Below, one piece after another: positions 9,936-18,985 of a DNA stretch of 20,099 bases. The stretch covers positions 1-20,099 of the forward strand of contig CALSCQ010000572.1 of assembly GCA_943704525.1 (NCBI GenBank), written 5' to 3'. The translations under genes were made by a program, and so were the position numbers. Below the pieces are notes generated by a model, which was not told the origin of the DNA, ran no database searches, and was given only the letters and a program-made list of their open reading frames with translations. Each line of letters begins with the position of its first letter. The stretch's first letter is position 1. The stretch is from Pigoraptor vietnamica. Its lineage: Eukaryota > Opisthokonta > Filasterea.

Positions 9936-10090
9936 GACGCAACGCTCTTCTCTCTATCACAACCCCACAAAACTTCAAAGTCTCTTACAGGGCTTTTCTT
10001 CAAGTTGATGCGATTGACCCGCCGCTAGAGTAACAGTCGCGACTGTCAGTCCGACCGAGCGTGACGCAACAGGCAGCACCGATCCAGAAA

Positions 10091-12250
10091 ATGTTCGGCG
10101 GGATGGCTTTCGACCCCTTTGCGGCGCCCTTTTCGACGCCCATGTACGCGGCCCCACAAGTGCGACGACCGGTGCGTCAACCGCCTCGTGAGCAGTACGT
10201 CGTCGTTGAGGATGAGTACGGTCGGCCAGTGCGTGTGCCGCTCTCGGCACTCCGTGCTGCGCAAGCTCGCCAGGCCGCACCGCGTTCGGCATACTACGAC
10301 CACTACGACCCTCGCTACGAGCCTGTGCGGCGGCCGGTTGAGCGGTTCGTCCATGATGACGACGAGGATGAGGACGCCGACGTTGACCCTCGCTACGCGC
10401 GCGCCGCCGAGATGAAGCGGCGGGCGCTCGAGGCGCAGCGGCTGCGCGAGTTGGAACAGCAGCGGTTGGTTGAGCTGGAGGAGGAGCGGAGACGGCGCGA
10501 GATTGAGGAGCAGCGACGCCGTGTCGAGGAGCAGCGCCGGCAGCAGGAACTTCGCGCGCAGGAGCAGCTTCGGCGGCAACTCGAGCACCAGTGGCACGTG
10601 CCTCACGGTCACGGCCATGCGCACGGGCACTCGCAAGCGCACGCGCAAGCGGCACCGAACGTCGTCCCCGTTGCGGTGCGTCACGGCGGCCCCGTGTCGA
10701 TCCCGATCGTCTCGAAGAACGCGGAGCACGCCGCAGAGGCCGAGCGCAAGAAGGCGGAGGCCGAAAGGCGCGCCTTTGAGAAGAAGGTCAGCGGATTGCG
10801 CAACCTCGTCGCCGCGCGCAAGATTCAGCGGTGGTTCCGGAAGCTTCGCGCTCGGCGGGCCGCAGAGACGATCGTGCGCGCCATCCGTCGTCACACGGCG
10901 GTGACTGCGGCTCGTCGCGCGCTGAACAGCCTCCGCAAGCTGCGCGACATCGAGGAGCGGGCGCGGTCCATCACGTCCGAGTACGTCGAGTCGATTCCCG
11001 CGGCACGCAATGCCGTCGCTGCCGCCGAGCGCGCTGGCGACGCGGCGACCGTGGAGGAGGCGCGCAAGGCCCGCGACCGTCTCGTGCGTGCACACAACGA
11101 GCGCCTGCTCCAACTACTCCTCAAGATTGACGAGCTGTCGACGGCGGGCTCGGACTACGTGCGCGAGCGGCGGAAGGCGGCGGTGAACGCCATCGAGGCG
11201 TCCATTCGGGACGCGGAGAAGGCGCCGCAGTTGCAAGTGCAGCCGGCTGCGGAGGAGGCGCCTGTCACTGCCGACGACGCGGATGCCGCCGCCCCCGTCG
11301 CCATGGAGTGCGAGCAGGAAGCGCCTCAGGTGGTTGACGAGCACGCTGGTGGCGATGTCGAGATGGCCGAAGTTGGAACGAATGTGGAGGAGGAGACGTC
11401 TGCGAGCGACGAACAGGCGCTTGTGGGCGAGGAAGGCGCGCATGGTGACGATGCGGGCGATGCCTCCCCGACGGCGATGGTTGTCGACGAGACCCCGGCG
11501 GTGCCATCGCAGGTCGGTGCCCCGTTCGAAGACGCGTCTTCGGACAGCCCAACCCCAGGGAGTTGTGGCCAACACGCTACGCTTGAACGCGCAGAGGCCC
11601 CGCTTTGCTACGATGCGGACGGCAGCCGTAGCGCCGCGCAGGCACCGAAGGACGAGGCGCCGGCGGACGTCGGTATCGTCGCCGACGTCGACGCTCACGG
11701 CGACGACGGCGTGGACCGTGCGGCCGATTCACAGGACTCGTGCGGACACGCTGTGACGGCGCCCGATGTTGTCATGACGGAAGAAGCACAAACGCCAAGT
11801 GAATCGGTCGATCGTGTTGGAGATGTGAAGGAGCAGCTGAGCGAGGCTATGGACGGCGTGGCAAACGTGCAGGAGCCCGGCGAAGTCGACTTTGGCGCTG
11901 CGGCTGCGGAATCGGTCGTCGACGGACACTCTGAGGACTCGTGGGAACAAGTGAGCAACACGTCGAGCGACGGGCGGGGCGAATGTGCGTGCGCGGTTGC
12001 TCGCGCGGAATTTTCGGAGAGGGGGGTCGAGGCGGAGCCGCGAGAGCCCCCTCCTGACGAAACGACCGCTCTGCTTGCCCGCGACGTCCCGAACGAAACG
12101 ACCCCTCTTTTCAGCGACGTCCATAACGAAACGACGCCCAGTATTGCCGACGACGGTTCAGGCGCCGGGTGTGCTGAAGGCGAGGCAAAGACTTGCGTCG
12201 ACGGCGATGGCGTTGCTGCGACTGATGGTCTCTTTGCGGCGGAGCAATGA
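10091..12250 (+). CDS. BAG-domain protein with IQ motif (Hsp70 cochaperone-like)
   Basis: A single uninterrupted reading frame of 719 aa. The ATG at 10091 is the first in frame; the frame is open further upstream only from a GTG. Residues 1-105 are Pro/Tyr/Arg-rich with an acidic patch (about 89-99). Residues 105-168 form a highly charged coiled coil of Glu/Arg/Gln. A His-rich stretch follows (HVPHGHGHAHGHSQAHAQ, 169-186), then an IQ calmodulin-binding type motif (KIQRWFRKLRARRA, 244-257). A BAG-like three-helix domain spans about 275-375 and includes the conserved-type face VRAHNERLLQLLLKIDEL. BAG domains bind the Hsp70 ATPase domain and promote nucleotide exchange, and IQ plus BAG is a combination known from plant BAG proteins. 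The remaining 340 residues are acidic and low in complexity, ending with three spaced ETT repeats (656-685). It is intronless, in contrast to the neighbouring genes. Confidence 0.82.
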   Translation: MFGGMAFDPFAAPFSTPMYAAPQVRRPVRQPPREQYVVVEDEYGRPVRVPLSALRAAQARQAAPRSAYYDHYDPRYEPVRRPVERFVHDDDEDEDADVDPRYARAAEMKRRALEAQRLRELEQQRLVELEEERRRREIEEQRRRVEEQRRQQELRAQEQLRRQLEHQWHVPHGHGHAHGHSQAHAQAAPNVVPVAVRHGGPVSIPIVSKNAEHAAEAERKKAEAERRAFEKKVSGLRNLVAARKIQRWFRKLRARRAAETIVRAIRRHTAVTAARRALNSLRKLRDIEERARSITSEYVESIPAARNAVAAAERAGDAATVEEARKARDRLVRAHNERLLQLLLKIDELSTAGSDYVRERRKAAVNAIEASIRDAEKAPQLQVQPAAEEAPVTADDADAAAPVAMECEQEAPQVVDEHAGGDVEMAEVGTNVEEETSASDEQALVGEEGAHGDDAGDASPTAMVVDETPAVPSQVGAPFEDASSDSPTPGSCGQHATLERAEAPLCYDADGSRSAAQAPKDEAPADVGIVADVDAHGDDGVDRAADSQDSCGHAVTAPDVVMTEEAQTPSESVDRVGDVKEQLSEAMDGVANVQEPGEVDFGAAAAESVVDGHSEDSWEQVSNTSSDGRGECACAVARAEFSERGVEAEPREPPPDETTALLARDVPNETTPLFSDVHNETTPSIADDGSGAGCAEGEAKTCVDGDGVAATDGLFAAEQ
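12056..12145 (+). repeat. Coding repeat: three spaced ETT-x-L type motifs in the BAG protein
   Basis: Residues 656-685 contain DETTALL, NETTPLF and NETTPSI at 12-13 residue spacing, and the DNA repeats GAAACGACC-like words in step. The first fits the [DE]xxxL[LI] acidic dileucine sorting pattern. That role is speculative, since nothing else suggests a membrane protein. Confidence 0.65.
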
Positions 12251-12727
12251 GTTGTTGCGAGTGCGTTGCGCGTTGCCTGCGTTTGCGTCCGGTTGCGTGC
12301 GCGTGCGCGTGCGTCGCGGCTGCCTGTAAATAGCGGCAAAAATACGCCTATAAGAAATGTATATTTTTATGAACTGGAATTCACCGACTTGAATTGGCCG
12401 CTACAAAGCACAAATCATTCAGAAAGACTCGACGTAAAGCAACCTGCCCAGTGCAAAAGAGCGACTTGAGTTGTGGCGCGCCATATCGCTTGGTCGCACG
12501 TAATCAATATGGTACTGTACCTTAGTAAGGGAAGGAGGCGTGACTGAGTCGCAGACACTCTCAACACGACATGACGAGGGCACATTTTCTTCGTAACAGC
12601 TGTCGTACGCTTGCCTCAGCGCTTGCATGCATCAGCCTTGTTAATGCATGCCGCATGAGCTTCTTGGGCGTCGACGTGTACCTAACCGCTGTCGAAGGGG
12701 TTCAGTTGGACACAGAATGGGCAGCTG
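12251..12727. other. Intergenic region downstream of the BAG gene
   Basis: About 480 bases between the BAG stop and the stop of the small minus-strand frame at 12728. It begins with a GC-rich stretch of GTTGCG/TGCGCG words, then becomes AT-richer near 12340-12380, the probable BAG 3' end. Short frames occur on both strands but none has splice or family support. Confidence 0.5.
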
Positions 12728-12949
12728 TTACGAATTTTGCACGACAGACTGTCTCACTGGCACTGGCACTGAACGGGGATCCACCTGCAACAAACCACGC
12801 TCACCCTTCGCGCACGTGTGAAATCCACTCGCATCTTTCATGGCACAAAAGTACGGGTCGCGCATGCACTCGCAAGCGGCGCAGGCGACCGAGGGTCCGT
12901 CCGCTATGCCGAGGGACAACTTCACTTGCCACCCGATACGCCCATACAT
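12728..12949 (-). CDS. Small paralogue or fragment carrying the C-x2-C-x17-H-x-C module
   Basis: An ATG-started frame of 73 aa on the minus strand. Its middle aligns without gaps to the module in the large MYND gene (12949-12728 against 14287-14158). Both show C-x2-C, then P-x-F, then G-x-H-x-C and GE, with about 10 identities in 30 columns. The tail after the module probably reads through an intron: a GTGAGC donor follows the AKG codon, in the same phase as GTGAAT in the paralogue. No MYND exon is found downstream. A TATATA-like sequence (13006-13012) lies 57 bases upstream of the ATG, so expression as a small gene is possible. I favour a truncated copy of the neighbouring gene. The function of the module is unknown; its Cys/His spacing suggests zinc binding. 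Confidence 0.45.
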   Translation of the reverse strand: MYGRIGWQVKLSLGIADGPSVACAACECMRDPYFCAMKDASGFHTCAKGERGLLQVDPRSVPVPVRQSVVQNS

Positions 12950-13445
12950 GGCAAACTCGTGAGTGATGTGCGCAAATGTGCACACAACGGCGCGAGAGAG
13001 CGTACTATATATGGCACATGGGAGGGCGATATTATAATTCATTTGCAGAGACATGGGAGAGCACACAAAATGCACCATAGGGCAAAGGGAAAGTTGCGCC
13101 CACAACGATACGGACGATCCACTTGACATCTCCAGTTGACGCAATGCCGCCATGTCTCGAACACGGCAGGCGAACGCTCGGTGCAAGAAAGACACTGCAC
13201 AAACTGCCAAGGAAAAGCGAAAGGTGCAAAGATGAGACGAACTTCTCTTAAGTGGATCCCGCGCTTAAAACACGGTTGAGGGACACGTCGTCGTCCACCT
13301 TTCACCATAAATGGGGACGCGCTGTCTGGACAGGAGTGGGTCGGACGATTAACAGAATTCACGGCCATTTACACATCGACACATGGGTCAGTTTGAAATT
13401 TCCGGCATTGCCTTCAACGCAAGTGCATAAGTTTATCGCCGGCGC
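12950..13445. other. Region between the MYND gene end and the small paralogue
   Basis: About 500 bases without a convincing exon. The part next to 13446 should be the 3' UTR of the MYND gene. It shows patchy similarity to the sequence just beyond the second MYND finger (about 18930-18985), indicating that the duplicated unit extended past the stop codon. A TATATA-like word lies at 13006-13012. Confidence 0.5.
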
Positions 13446-16400
13446 TCATCGCCGCCCTGCGCACGCTTGGCGGTGCTGCGGCCACGCGGCCTTTTGGCAC
13501 TCGCGGGAACAGTAGCGCACCACGAGACACCCGCCGCACTTGAGCAGCTTGACGTCGCCCTTCCCACAGGCCGCGCACGCGCGCGAAACGGCGGCCTCGG
13601 CGCGCACTGGGGTGCCCTTGTTGCTGAACTGCGGGGCCGGCTCGGCAGACGGCGGAAGAGAGAGAGGGGGGGAAGTAGGCGCATTGTTCTCGGCGACCGA
13701 CGTCCGCGTGTTCACAGCCCCCATTACACCCGCTTGGCCTGTTTTCCACGAAACCCCTGTCGTTAGAACAGTGTCGCGCGTATCCGCCCGTACCGCCGCC
13801 TGTGTTCGCGCATGTTGGGGGGCGTCCATTGAGGGCGCCGGCGCAAGCGCAGCGGACGTGGAAGAGGGCGCACGCTGTTTCTCCCGCCCGGGTGTTTCTT
13901 GACTCGCCCTGCCATCACGGACACGCGTGCCCGTTCCTGCATTGCCAGCCATTGTAGCACGTCAAGAAGGGCACGAGAACCCAGACAAAAAGCCACTATG
14001 AAAGAGCCCCTCCTTCACATCACGCCACAATTTATGATATGGGCGATGCCGGCCCGCAGAATTCGTGCGAAGCCCGACTTGAAATGACGGAGGGCCACTG
14101 GGAGTACAAAATTTGGTCCCAATCACACTGACATGCGACTGAAAGAGAAATATTCACCGTTCTCGCACAGATGGGATCCAGCGCTTTCATCGTAGTCGGC
14201 GAAGAACGGGTGGTACTTGACCTGGCACACGGGGCACACGACCTTCGGGCGTGCGGCAAGTTCAGCCGGAGAGAGAAAAGAAATGCCCTGCACACAGACG
14301 GCGCCGTTAAGCCAACGAACAGCACGGCCTGTCATCCTCTTAATGAAAAACTAAATACCATGCACAAAGCGAGGTGCTGTGAGCAGACGAACAGCACAGG
14401 GTGGTCATACTCTCAACGCAAGCCGACAGTTGCTCAACATAATGGAAATAGACACAGCAGAGTCATGCGGCACTCACTCACCAGCTGGCGCAGGTGCGTC
14501 TCAGGGTCATTCTGCTGTTCGCTCGACATCAAGTCTGTGATGTTCATTCCCGTCGCCTTCCACACGCACACGGCAACGTATTCGCCCTGAAAATTATGCT
14601 GTTAGAGCGGAAGTACCATGCGTCTGTTCTCAATAACTATAGACATGTACAACTGCTGTGGACGCAAAGGTACCAACCGCCGACGCCTTGAGCATGCGCA
14701 TTGCAGTTCCGATCACCGCGAAGGTGCAGGGGTGCTCCCGCAGCGGCGCAACCGCAGCGACAACGGCCGCCATCGTCACGCGCTTCAACCAGACGGCATG
14801 GGCGAGAAAATCGGCGGCGTCGTCGCACACGTGCTCGTCGGGCGGTGGGGTGCAGCTCAGCAGCAGCTTAATTCTGCACGTGTAACACGTGGTGTTGGAA
14901 CTGGTAAGAAAGACGAACTCAGAGATCGTCCACTGCGTCAGAAATGGCAGTAATCGAAGTATAGGAAACACATAGGGGACAGACGAGACATGACGTTAGG
15001 CTCACTGCGGAAACACGCTGGTTCTGGGGAAAAGCACTGCGGTATACGTAACACACAGTTCACGATTCGAGATGCACGTTTGTCACGGCAACGGCCATAG
15101 ACACGCACCCGCCCACAATGCACTCGGCAGACAAGAAATTGGATCCCAATAAAGGTCCTGTCGTGAGGAACCCCCGCTTCCATATGTGTACCGCGCCGAA
15201 GATGCAAAACACGAGGAGCACGTCGCGGGTCGACTTGTCCCTCCCGTCGACCAGCCATTCCAACGTCGCGACCGAGCCGAAGTCCAGAAACGCCTCGACA
15301 GCGTACAAGGCCGCGCCATACCAACTGCGATCTTCCACTACCGGTACTCCCAACGCACAATCGCACCTGACGCCGAATCTCGAACGCGTCAGTTCAAAAA
15401 CAGCACGCGATCCTCCCTCCTTCGCCGCGACGGGCATGGGTGCACCCAGCACGCAACGTCCCCTCTCAAGTTCATCGATGCCCCGCAGCCACTCGAGCAC
15501 AAACCGCACGTCGTGCACCCACTCACTCGCAGAGCCCCACGTCCGCAGCGCATCGACGAGCCCCCGTTCGCAAGCGGCAAGGCCAACGAAGTAATCCTCA
15601 TCAAGGGGCACCCTGTTGAACACGTGACCAAAGGACGAGGCCACACGCACAATCCATCGCACCGGCTGTTGGTCGGCACGTTCACTGCCAAACGTACGCG
15701 CGAGATGACGCAACAACAGCGTCACGAGTGCCTGACAGTCCTTAAAGTCCACTCTAACATTCAGAGGCGGGGAAAGTTCGCACGTGCGCGCGAGTAGGCA
15801 CAGAAGAGTAGAGACATCCAAATCCGCCCGTTGATCCGGACAGGCACTGCCGACAGATATGCGAAGAAGTATCCTCATGAGCGTTATCGCCGTTTTAGCG
15901 GCAATGCGCACCGAGAAAATCGCATCGAAAGCGCGGGTGCGGCGCGTGTCGTCGAGGATACACTGCACCAGCCGCGCGTACGCCACTCCATCTGCGTCGT
16001 CCACAATCGAAATGGCCAAGGTCGCGACAAGAGGGTCCAAGCGGCCGTCGGTCACGCGAGTGAGATCCAGTGCGTCGACGCGCCCGCGCTTGTACTGCTC
16101 GAGAACGGCCTGCAAAGCGAGAGACCACAATCGCTCCCATTCGAAACTTTTCACGGTGTCAGCATCCACCTCACGTGAGAGAACAGTCTTCAACGCGGCC
16201 CAAAGAATCGACTCGGCGTGCTCCGTCAGCCCCCCTCGCGCGCTGTGGCCGCCGACGCCATCAACATCGCAGCGCGCGCGGACAACGGAGGGATCGCCCT
16301 CGTGTGCGTCGCAGCAAAATGCGTCACTCTCCGCCCGCTGCAGAATAACGTACAACTCCATGCAGTCAAGCACCAACATGAGATCGCTGTGGTTCGCAAG

Positions 16401-17294
16401 CCGCCCAATCCGATCGCCCACAACGCCATCGAGTGCGTGTCGAATTCGTTCCAATTTCACAACTTCGCGAATGTAGTTCTGGCCCTCGACGGACAAAAAG
16501 GGCCCATTGGCGAGGAGGTTCAAGGCACAACGCGTGTGCATCGCGGAATACCTGGCAAAGTTCGAGCGATAGAGATGGACGAATGGAACACAAGCAAATA
16601 TCGCGCGGTCCATATCGAGCGCCTTGCCTGGCGTCGGCGTCTCTCCCGTGCCCCCCACCGCCGCATAGAGCGACGCCTCGAGCGCCTTGTTCGCGCGCAG
16701 CATGTCGAGCACGGGCTGCGGGCACAGCTCTCGGAATTGGCAGAGACCGAAGGCGAGGAGCAAAGTCGTTGCCTCGCGGTGCCAGCCTGAACCATCGTCC
16801 TCAGCGGTCTCTACAAAGACGCGAGCAAGTTCGACCCACACGCGCTTCCACGCATTCGTGTCGACGACGAGACCGTTGAGCTCTCCTTCAGAGCCGCGAT
16901 TGCAAATTTCAGTTGAAAAGAGGCCGGCAACCTTCCAGGCGTTGCAGACGCGCTGCGACGCCTGGAGGGGGGGGGGGGGGGGGGGGGGGGGGGTGTCAGT
17001 GGGGCGTGAATAACAGGGCATGTTGTACGTGCTCATCCGCTCAGGTATCGTGGTCCGTGGAGCAGCATATGAAACGAGACAACGCACCGCCGCATCGCGA
17101 GAAGCCAGCGCGCGCCCCGCTTCTCCCTTGCTCAGTATCTGTTCGCACGCCACTGCGAGCGACACGCGCACGCCCTCGAGCAACGCGGCCGTTCCCCGTG
17201 CGTTCGCCATGGCCATCAAGTCGACGTCGTATTCCGGAAACATTCTCAAAAACTCGCGCACGGCGGGGCTGCACACCACAGACGACATTTGCAT
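13446..17294 (-). CDS. Large uncharacterised protein with C-terminal MYND zinc finger
   Basis: Six exons are predicted on the minus strand: 17294-17088, 16961-15192, 14932-14678, 14586-14482, 14287-14158 and 13936-13446. All are in phase and give 985 aa. Residues 1-780 are unrecognised and mostly helical. A candidate metal module C797-x2-C800-x17-H818-x-C820 follows, then a Ser/Ala/Pro-rich linker. A complete MYND finger closes the protein (C943, C946, C956, C959, C965, C969, H977, C981), five residues from its end. MYND fingers bind zinc and usually mediate protein-protein contacts through proline-rich peptides. Intron 1 is supported by the fragment at 18300-18823, which has a splice site at the same codon. 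The fifth intron's phase-1 donor recurs in the copy at 12728-12949. Junctions 15191/14933 and 14677/14587 use weaker donors. An alternative is two or three separate genes: 17294-15060, 14932-14123 and 13952-13446 are each open. Confidence 0.58.
13464..13580 (-). other. MYND zinc finger coding segment
   Basis: Encodes all eight zinc ligands in the order C-x2-C-x9-C-x2-C-x5-C-x3-C-x7-H-x3-C, including RYCSRECQKAAWPQH, the most typical stretch of the family. The same segment is repeated with high nucleotide similarity at about 19001-19120, which shows the two are recent paralogues. Confidence 0.92.
16967..16993. repeat. G27 homopolymer forming a splice pyrimidine tract
   Basis: Twenty-seven consecutive G on the plus strand. 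On the coding (minus) strand this is C27 followed by TCCAG, the predicted 3' splice site of intron 1 (17087-16962) of the MYND gene. If left unspliced it would be read as polyproline. The paralogous fragment has only a normal short tract, CGTCCCCTCAG, at the same splice site. Confidence 0.93.
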
Positions 17295-18299
17295 TCAACG
17301 CACAGCAGACGGTGCGCAAGGGGTCAACGCCGGGTGGAGAGGAGTGCGACAGACAGCCTCGTGCCTAGTAATAAAGTGTTATTGACCGTAAAACAAAGGT
17401 ACTATACTTGAAGTACGCCTGCAGTTGGTGCCTGTGCTGGCGCACTTCTGACGTCAGACAGCCTACCCAAATACAAATTTGCCCCCAAGGGAATTCCGCC
17501 GGCCGAAGACTTCAGCCCCAAATTGTGCGTCGCCCACTTCGGAACTCCTCGCTGTCGCGTCGCAGTTCTCTCTCTCTTTCTCTCTGAGCGCCGCGTCTCA
17601 CTCAGTCGCCGCTCTCCTTCTCTCTCACTTCGCCGCAGCGCGTACTGTTGTGTCGGCAGCTGCCGGCTGCTTCGTACAGCAGTTTACTTGTTCCGCAACC
17701 TGAACGCTTATCACCTTAACAAACTGAGCTTTTGTCGCAACTCTGTCTCGCGATTGAGATCTGTCGAGTCGCTCGCTTCCACTCGGAGCGATCCAGATCA
17801 CTCGCTACGACTAGCGGCGAAATCTCGGCTGATTAGGAGACGTTCATCCTCCGGACGCCATCTCCTTACAGAGAGTGTGTCTGGACGATAGTCTGCATGT
17901 CCATCACCGCAGCCGTTCCGGGCCGGCCGAGACGGCGCATGGGGTCGTCGGTGCGTTACATTGAATTCTCATTACTCGCTCCATGTTCAGTAACTGTTTG
18001 AGCACTGCAACTTGAGACGGCTGAGAATGAGGCGGAAAGAGTCAAGACTGGCGTCTCGAGCGGCGCAATCACTGCGTCCACTATCAGTAATGGTCAACTG
18101 GCCCTAGCCGGCAGACGCCGGCGCCGGCAATGTCGCTGCCGGCCGTCCAAAAAAATGTCGCCAAACCCAACGGAAACCCCTGCTGAGCACCACAGACAGC
18201 GCTGGCAACGTCGGGGTTGGGCTCCTGGCACACGGGATAGCGGCACCCGGATTGCACCCGTCCGGCGTCTTTAGTAACCCGACGCGCGCTTGGGTGACT
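17295..18299. other. Upstream region of the MYND gene
   Basis: About 1,000 bases with no supported exon. It should contain the promoter of the minus-strand MYND gene. A perfect CRE-like palindrome TGACGTCA is at 17449-17456, about 155 bases before the start codon. A CT-rich stretch spans about 17565-17630. Near 18100-18160 are several GCCGGC words. A GCCGGCCGTCCAAAAAAA word at about 18137-18154 resembles GCCGGCCGTACAAAAAAA near 4166-4183, a possible trace of a dispersed repeat. Confidence 0.5.
17449..17456. promoter_or_regulatory. CRE-like palindrome TGACGTCA
   Basis: A perfect eight-base cAMP-response-element type palindrome, extended to CTGACGTCAG (17448-17457), about 155 bases upstream of the MYND gene start. 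bZIP factors bind such sites in many eukaryotes. Function here is inferred from position and motif alone. Confidence 0.4.
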
Positions 18300-18823
18300 G
18301 CCGCCATGGTTGTGCTCTGGAGGATGTGGTTCGGGGTCGCATCATTCTGATAGCCTGCATCGTCATCAGCGGTCTCTACAGTGAGTGACGCGAGCCACAG
18401 TTCGACGGACCCACACGCGCTTCCACGCATCTCCATCGACGACGAGGCCAGCGACGGTGCGTCGGCAGACCTCGTGCGCGAGATCAATAGCGTCCGCCCA
18501 AGAGTCATCGACGCGTTGCGCCGCCTGAGGGGACGATGCATGTTGTCCGAGCAAGCGCCATGGAGATCGAAGCGCAACTGACACTGAGACCGGCCACATC
18601 CACCTGAATGCAATGACGACGGAACCCACCCCGGCATCCTTGAGTAAACCCAACACTGTCCGCTGCGGCTCTCCCTCGCGCAGAATCTGTTCGCACCTCA
18701 CAGTTGGAGCGACGCGTAGAGGGCATCGACTACGAAATTCGTGTCAGAATGACGGACGCGCGACACAGCGTCCTCGTCGGTGAATATTTCCAAGAAGTTG
18801 CACACGCCGGCGCTGCACGCCAT
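18300..18823 (-). pseudogene. Frameshifted 5' fragment of the MYND-gene family
   Basis: On the minus strand this repeats the start of the 13446-17294 gene in pieces that lie in different frames. MACSAGVCNFLEIF matches VVCSPAVREFLRMF. CEQILREGE matches CEQILSKGE. After an intron, AAQRVDDSW matches ASQRVCNAW, VVDGDAWKRVWV matches VVDTNAWKRVWV, and VETADDD matches VETAEDD. A stop and small insertion near 18696-18720 and further indels near 18375-18420 break the frame. The intron (GTGGGT donor, CCCCTCAG acceptor) is kept at the same place and phase as in the intact gene. Similarity fades below about 18300, so only the first fifth of the gene is present. It is a decayed, truncated duplicate; no restored protein is implied. 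Confidence 0.8.
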
Positions 18824-18985
18824 TGCCGACCTCACCACTGCGTGCGCACACGCGCTTGATGTGGTGCAGCAACGGGCATCGCCCTCTGAATGTGCATCAC
18901 GGGCATCGCCCTTATGGCACACTGACTGTTAAACACTTTGCAACCAAATTTCCCGCGCTTTTTTCAATGGCTTTACCGCCAAATC
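18824..18985. other. Gap between the MYND remnant and the 5' fragment
   Basis: A short noncoding gap with a GGGCATCGCCCT-type word repeated at about 18874-18883 and 18900-18911. The part next to 18986 resembles the sequence beyond the stop of the intact MYND gene. Confidence 0.5.

Larger units (their letters stand above)
9560..10090. promoter_or_regulatory. Divergent promoter region between the holocytochrome c synthase and BAG genes
   Basis: This 531-base region lies between two genes transcribed away from each other. It holds a GA/GT microsatellite just upstream of the holocytochrome c synthase start (9571-9600), two CACGTG E-boxes 13 bases apart (9670-9675 and 9683-9688, the second within TCACGTGA), a CA-rich run (about 9855-9890) and a TATAAAA box (9929-9935). 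No well-formed heat-shock element array was found, although one would be reasonable to expect before a BAG gene. Shared regulation is inferred from position only. Confidence 0.6.

Noticed and set aside
9560-10090. Heat-shock elements before the BAG gene
   Set aside because: Scattered GAA and TTC words occur but not in the alternating five-base spacing required.
10046-11113. A 355-codon open frame on the minus strand
   Set aside because: It is antisense to the BAG gene; its Leu/Arg-rich composition is the complement of the coiled-coil codons.
12801-12960. Resemblance of ECMRDPYF to the start of a U-box
   Set aside because: The match is limited to a few residues, and the paralogous module lacks it. 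Zinc-type Cys and His are also present, which U-boxes do not need.
12571-12966. Plus-strand frame with a hydrophobic N-terminus resembling a signal peptide
   Set aside because: It overlaps the family module on the other strand, has no recognisable domain beyond the first 30 residues and no promoter support.
14032-14157. A 19-nt intron after the C-x2-C module leading to a frame ending at 14032
   Set aside because: The phase would fit, but every other intron in the window is far longer. The same donor also joins in phase to the MYND exon.
15060-15191. Extension of the large MYND-gene exon to the stop at 15060
   Set aside because: Codon use becomes less GC-biased after a GTACAC donor at 15191, and a phase-matched acceptor at 14933 exists. 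Kept only as an alternative because the donor is weak.
15186-16790. Several plus-strand frames of 150-205 codons
   Set aside because: All are antisense to the large exon of the MYND gene and show no family signal or splice structure.
18223-18245. Possible further copy of the Cys module, from the shared word CCTGGCACACGGG
   Set aside because: Only 13 bases match and the Cys/His pattern does not continue.
18104-18637. A 177-codon minus-strand frame
   Set aside because: It crosses the 5' pseudogene in mixed frames and continues into unrelated sequence; only a short piece (VETADDD and following) is homologous to the family.
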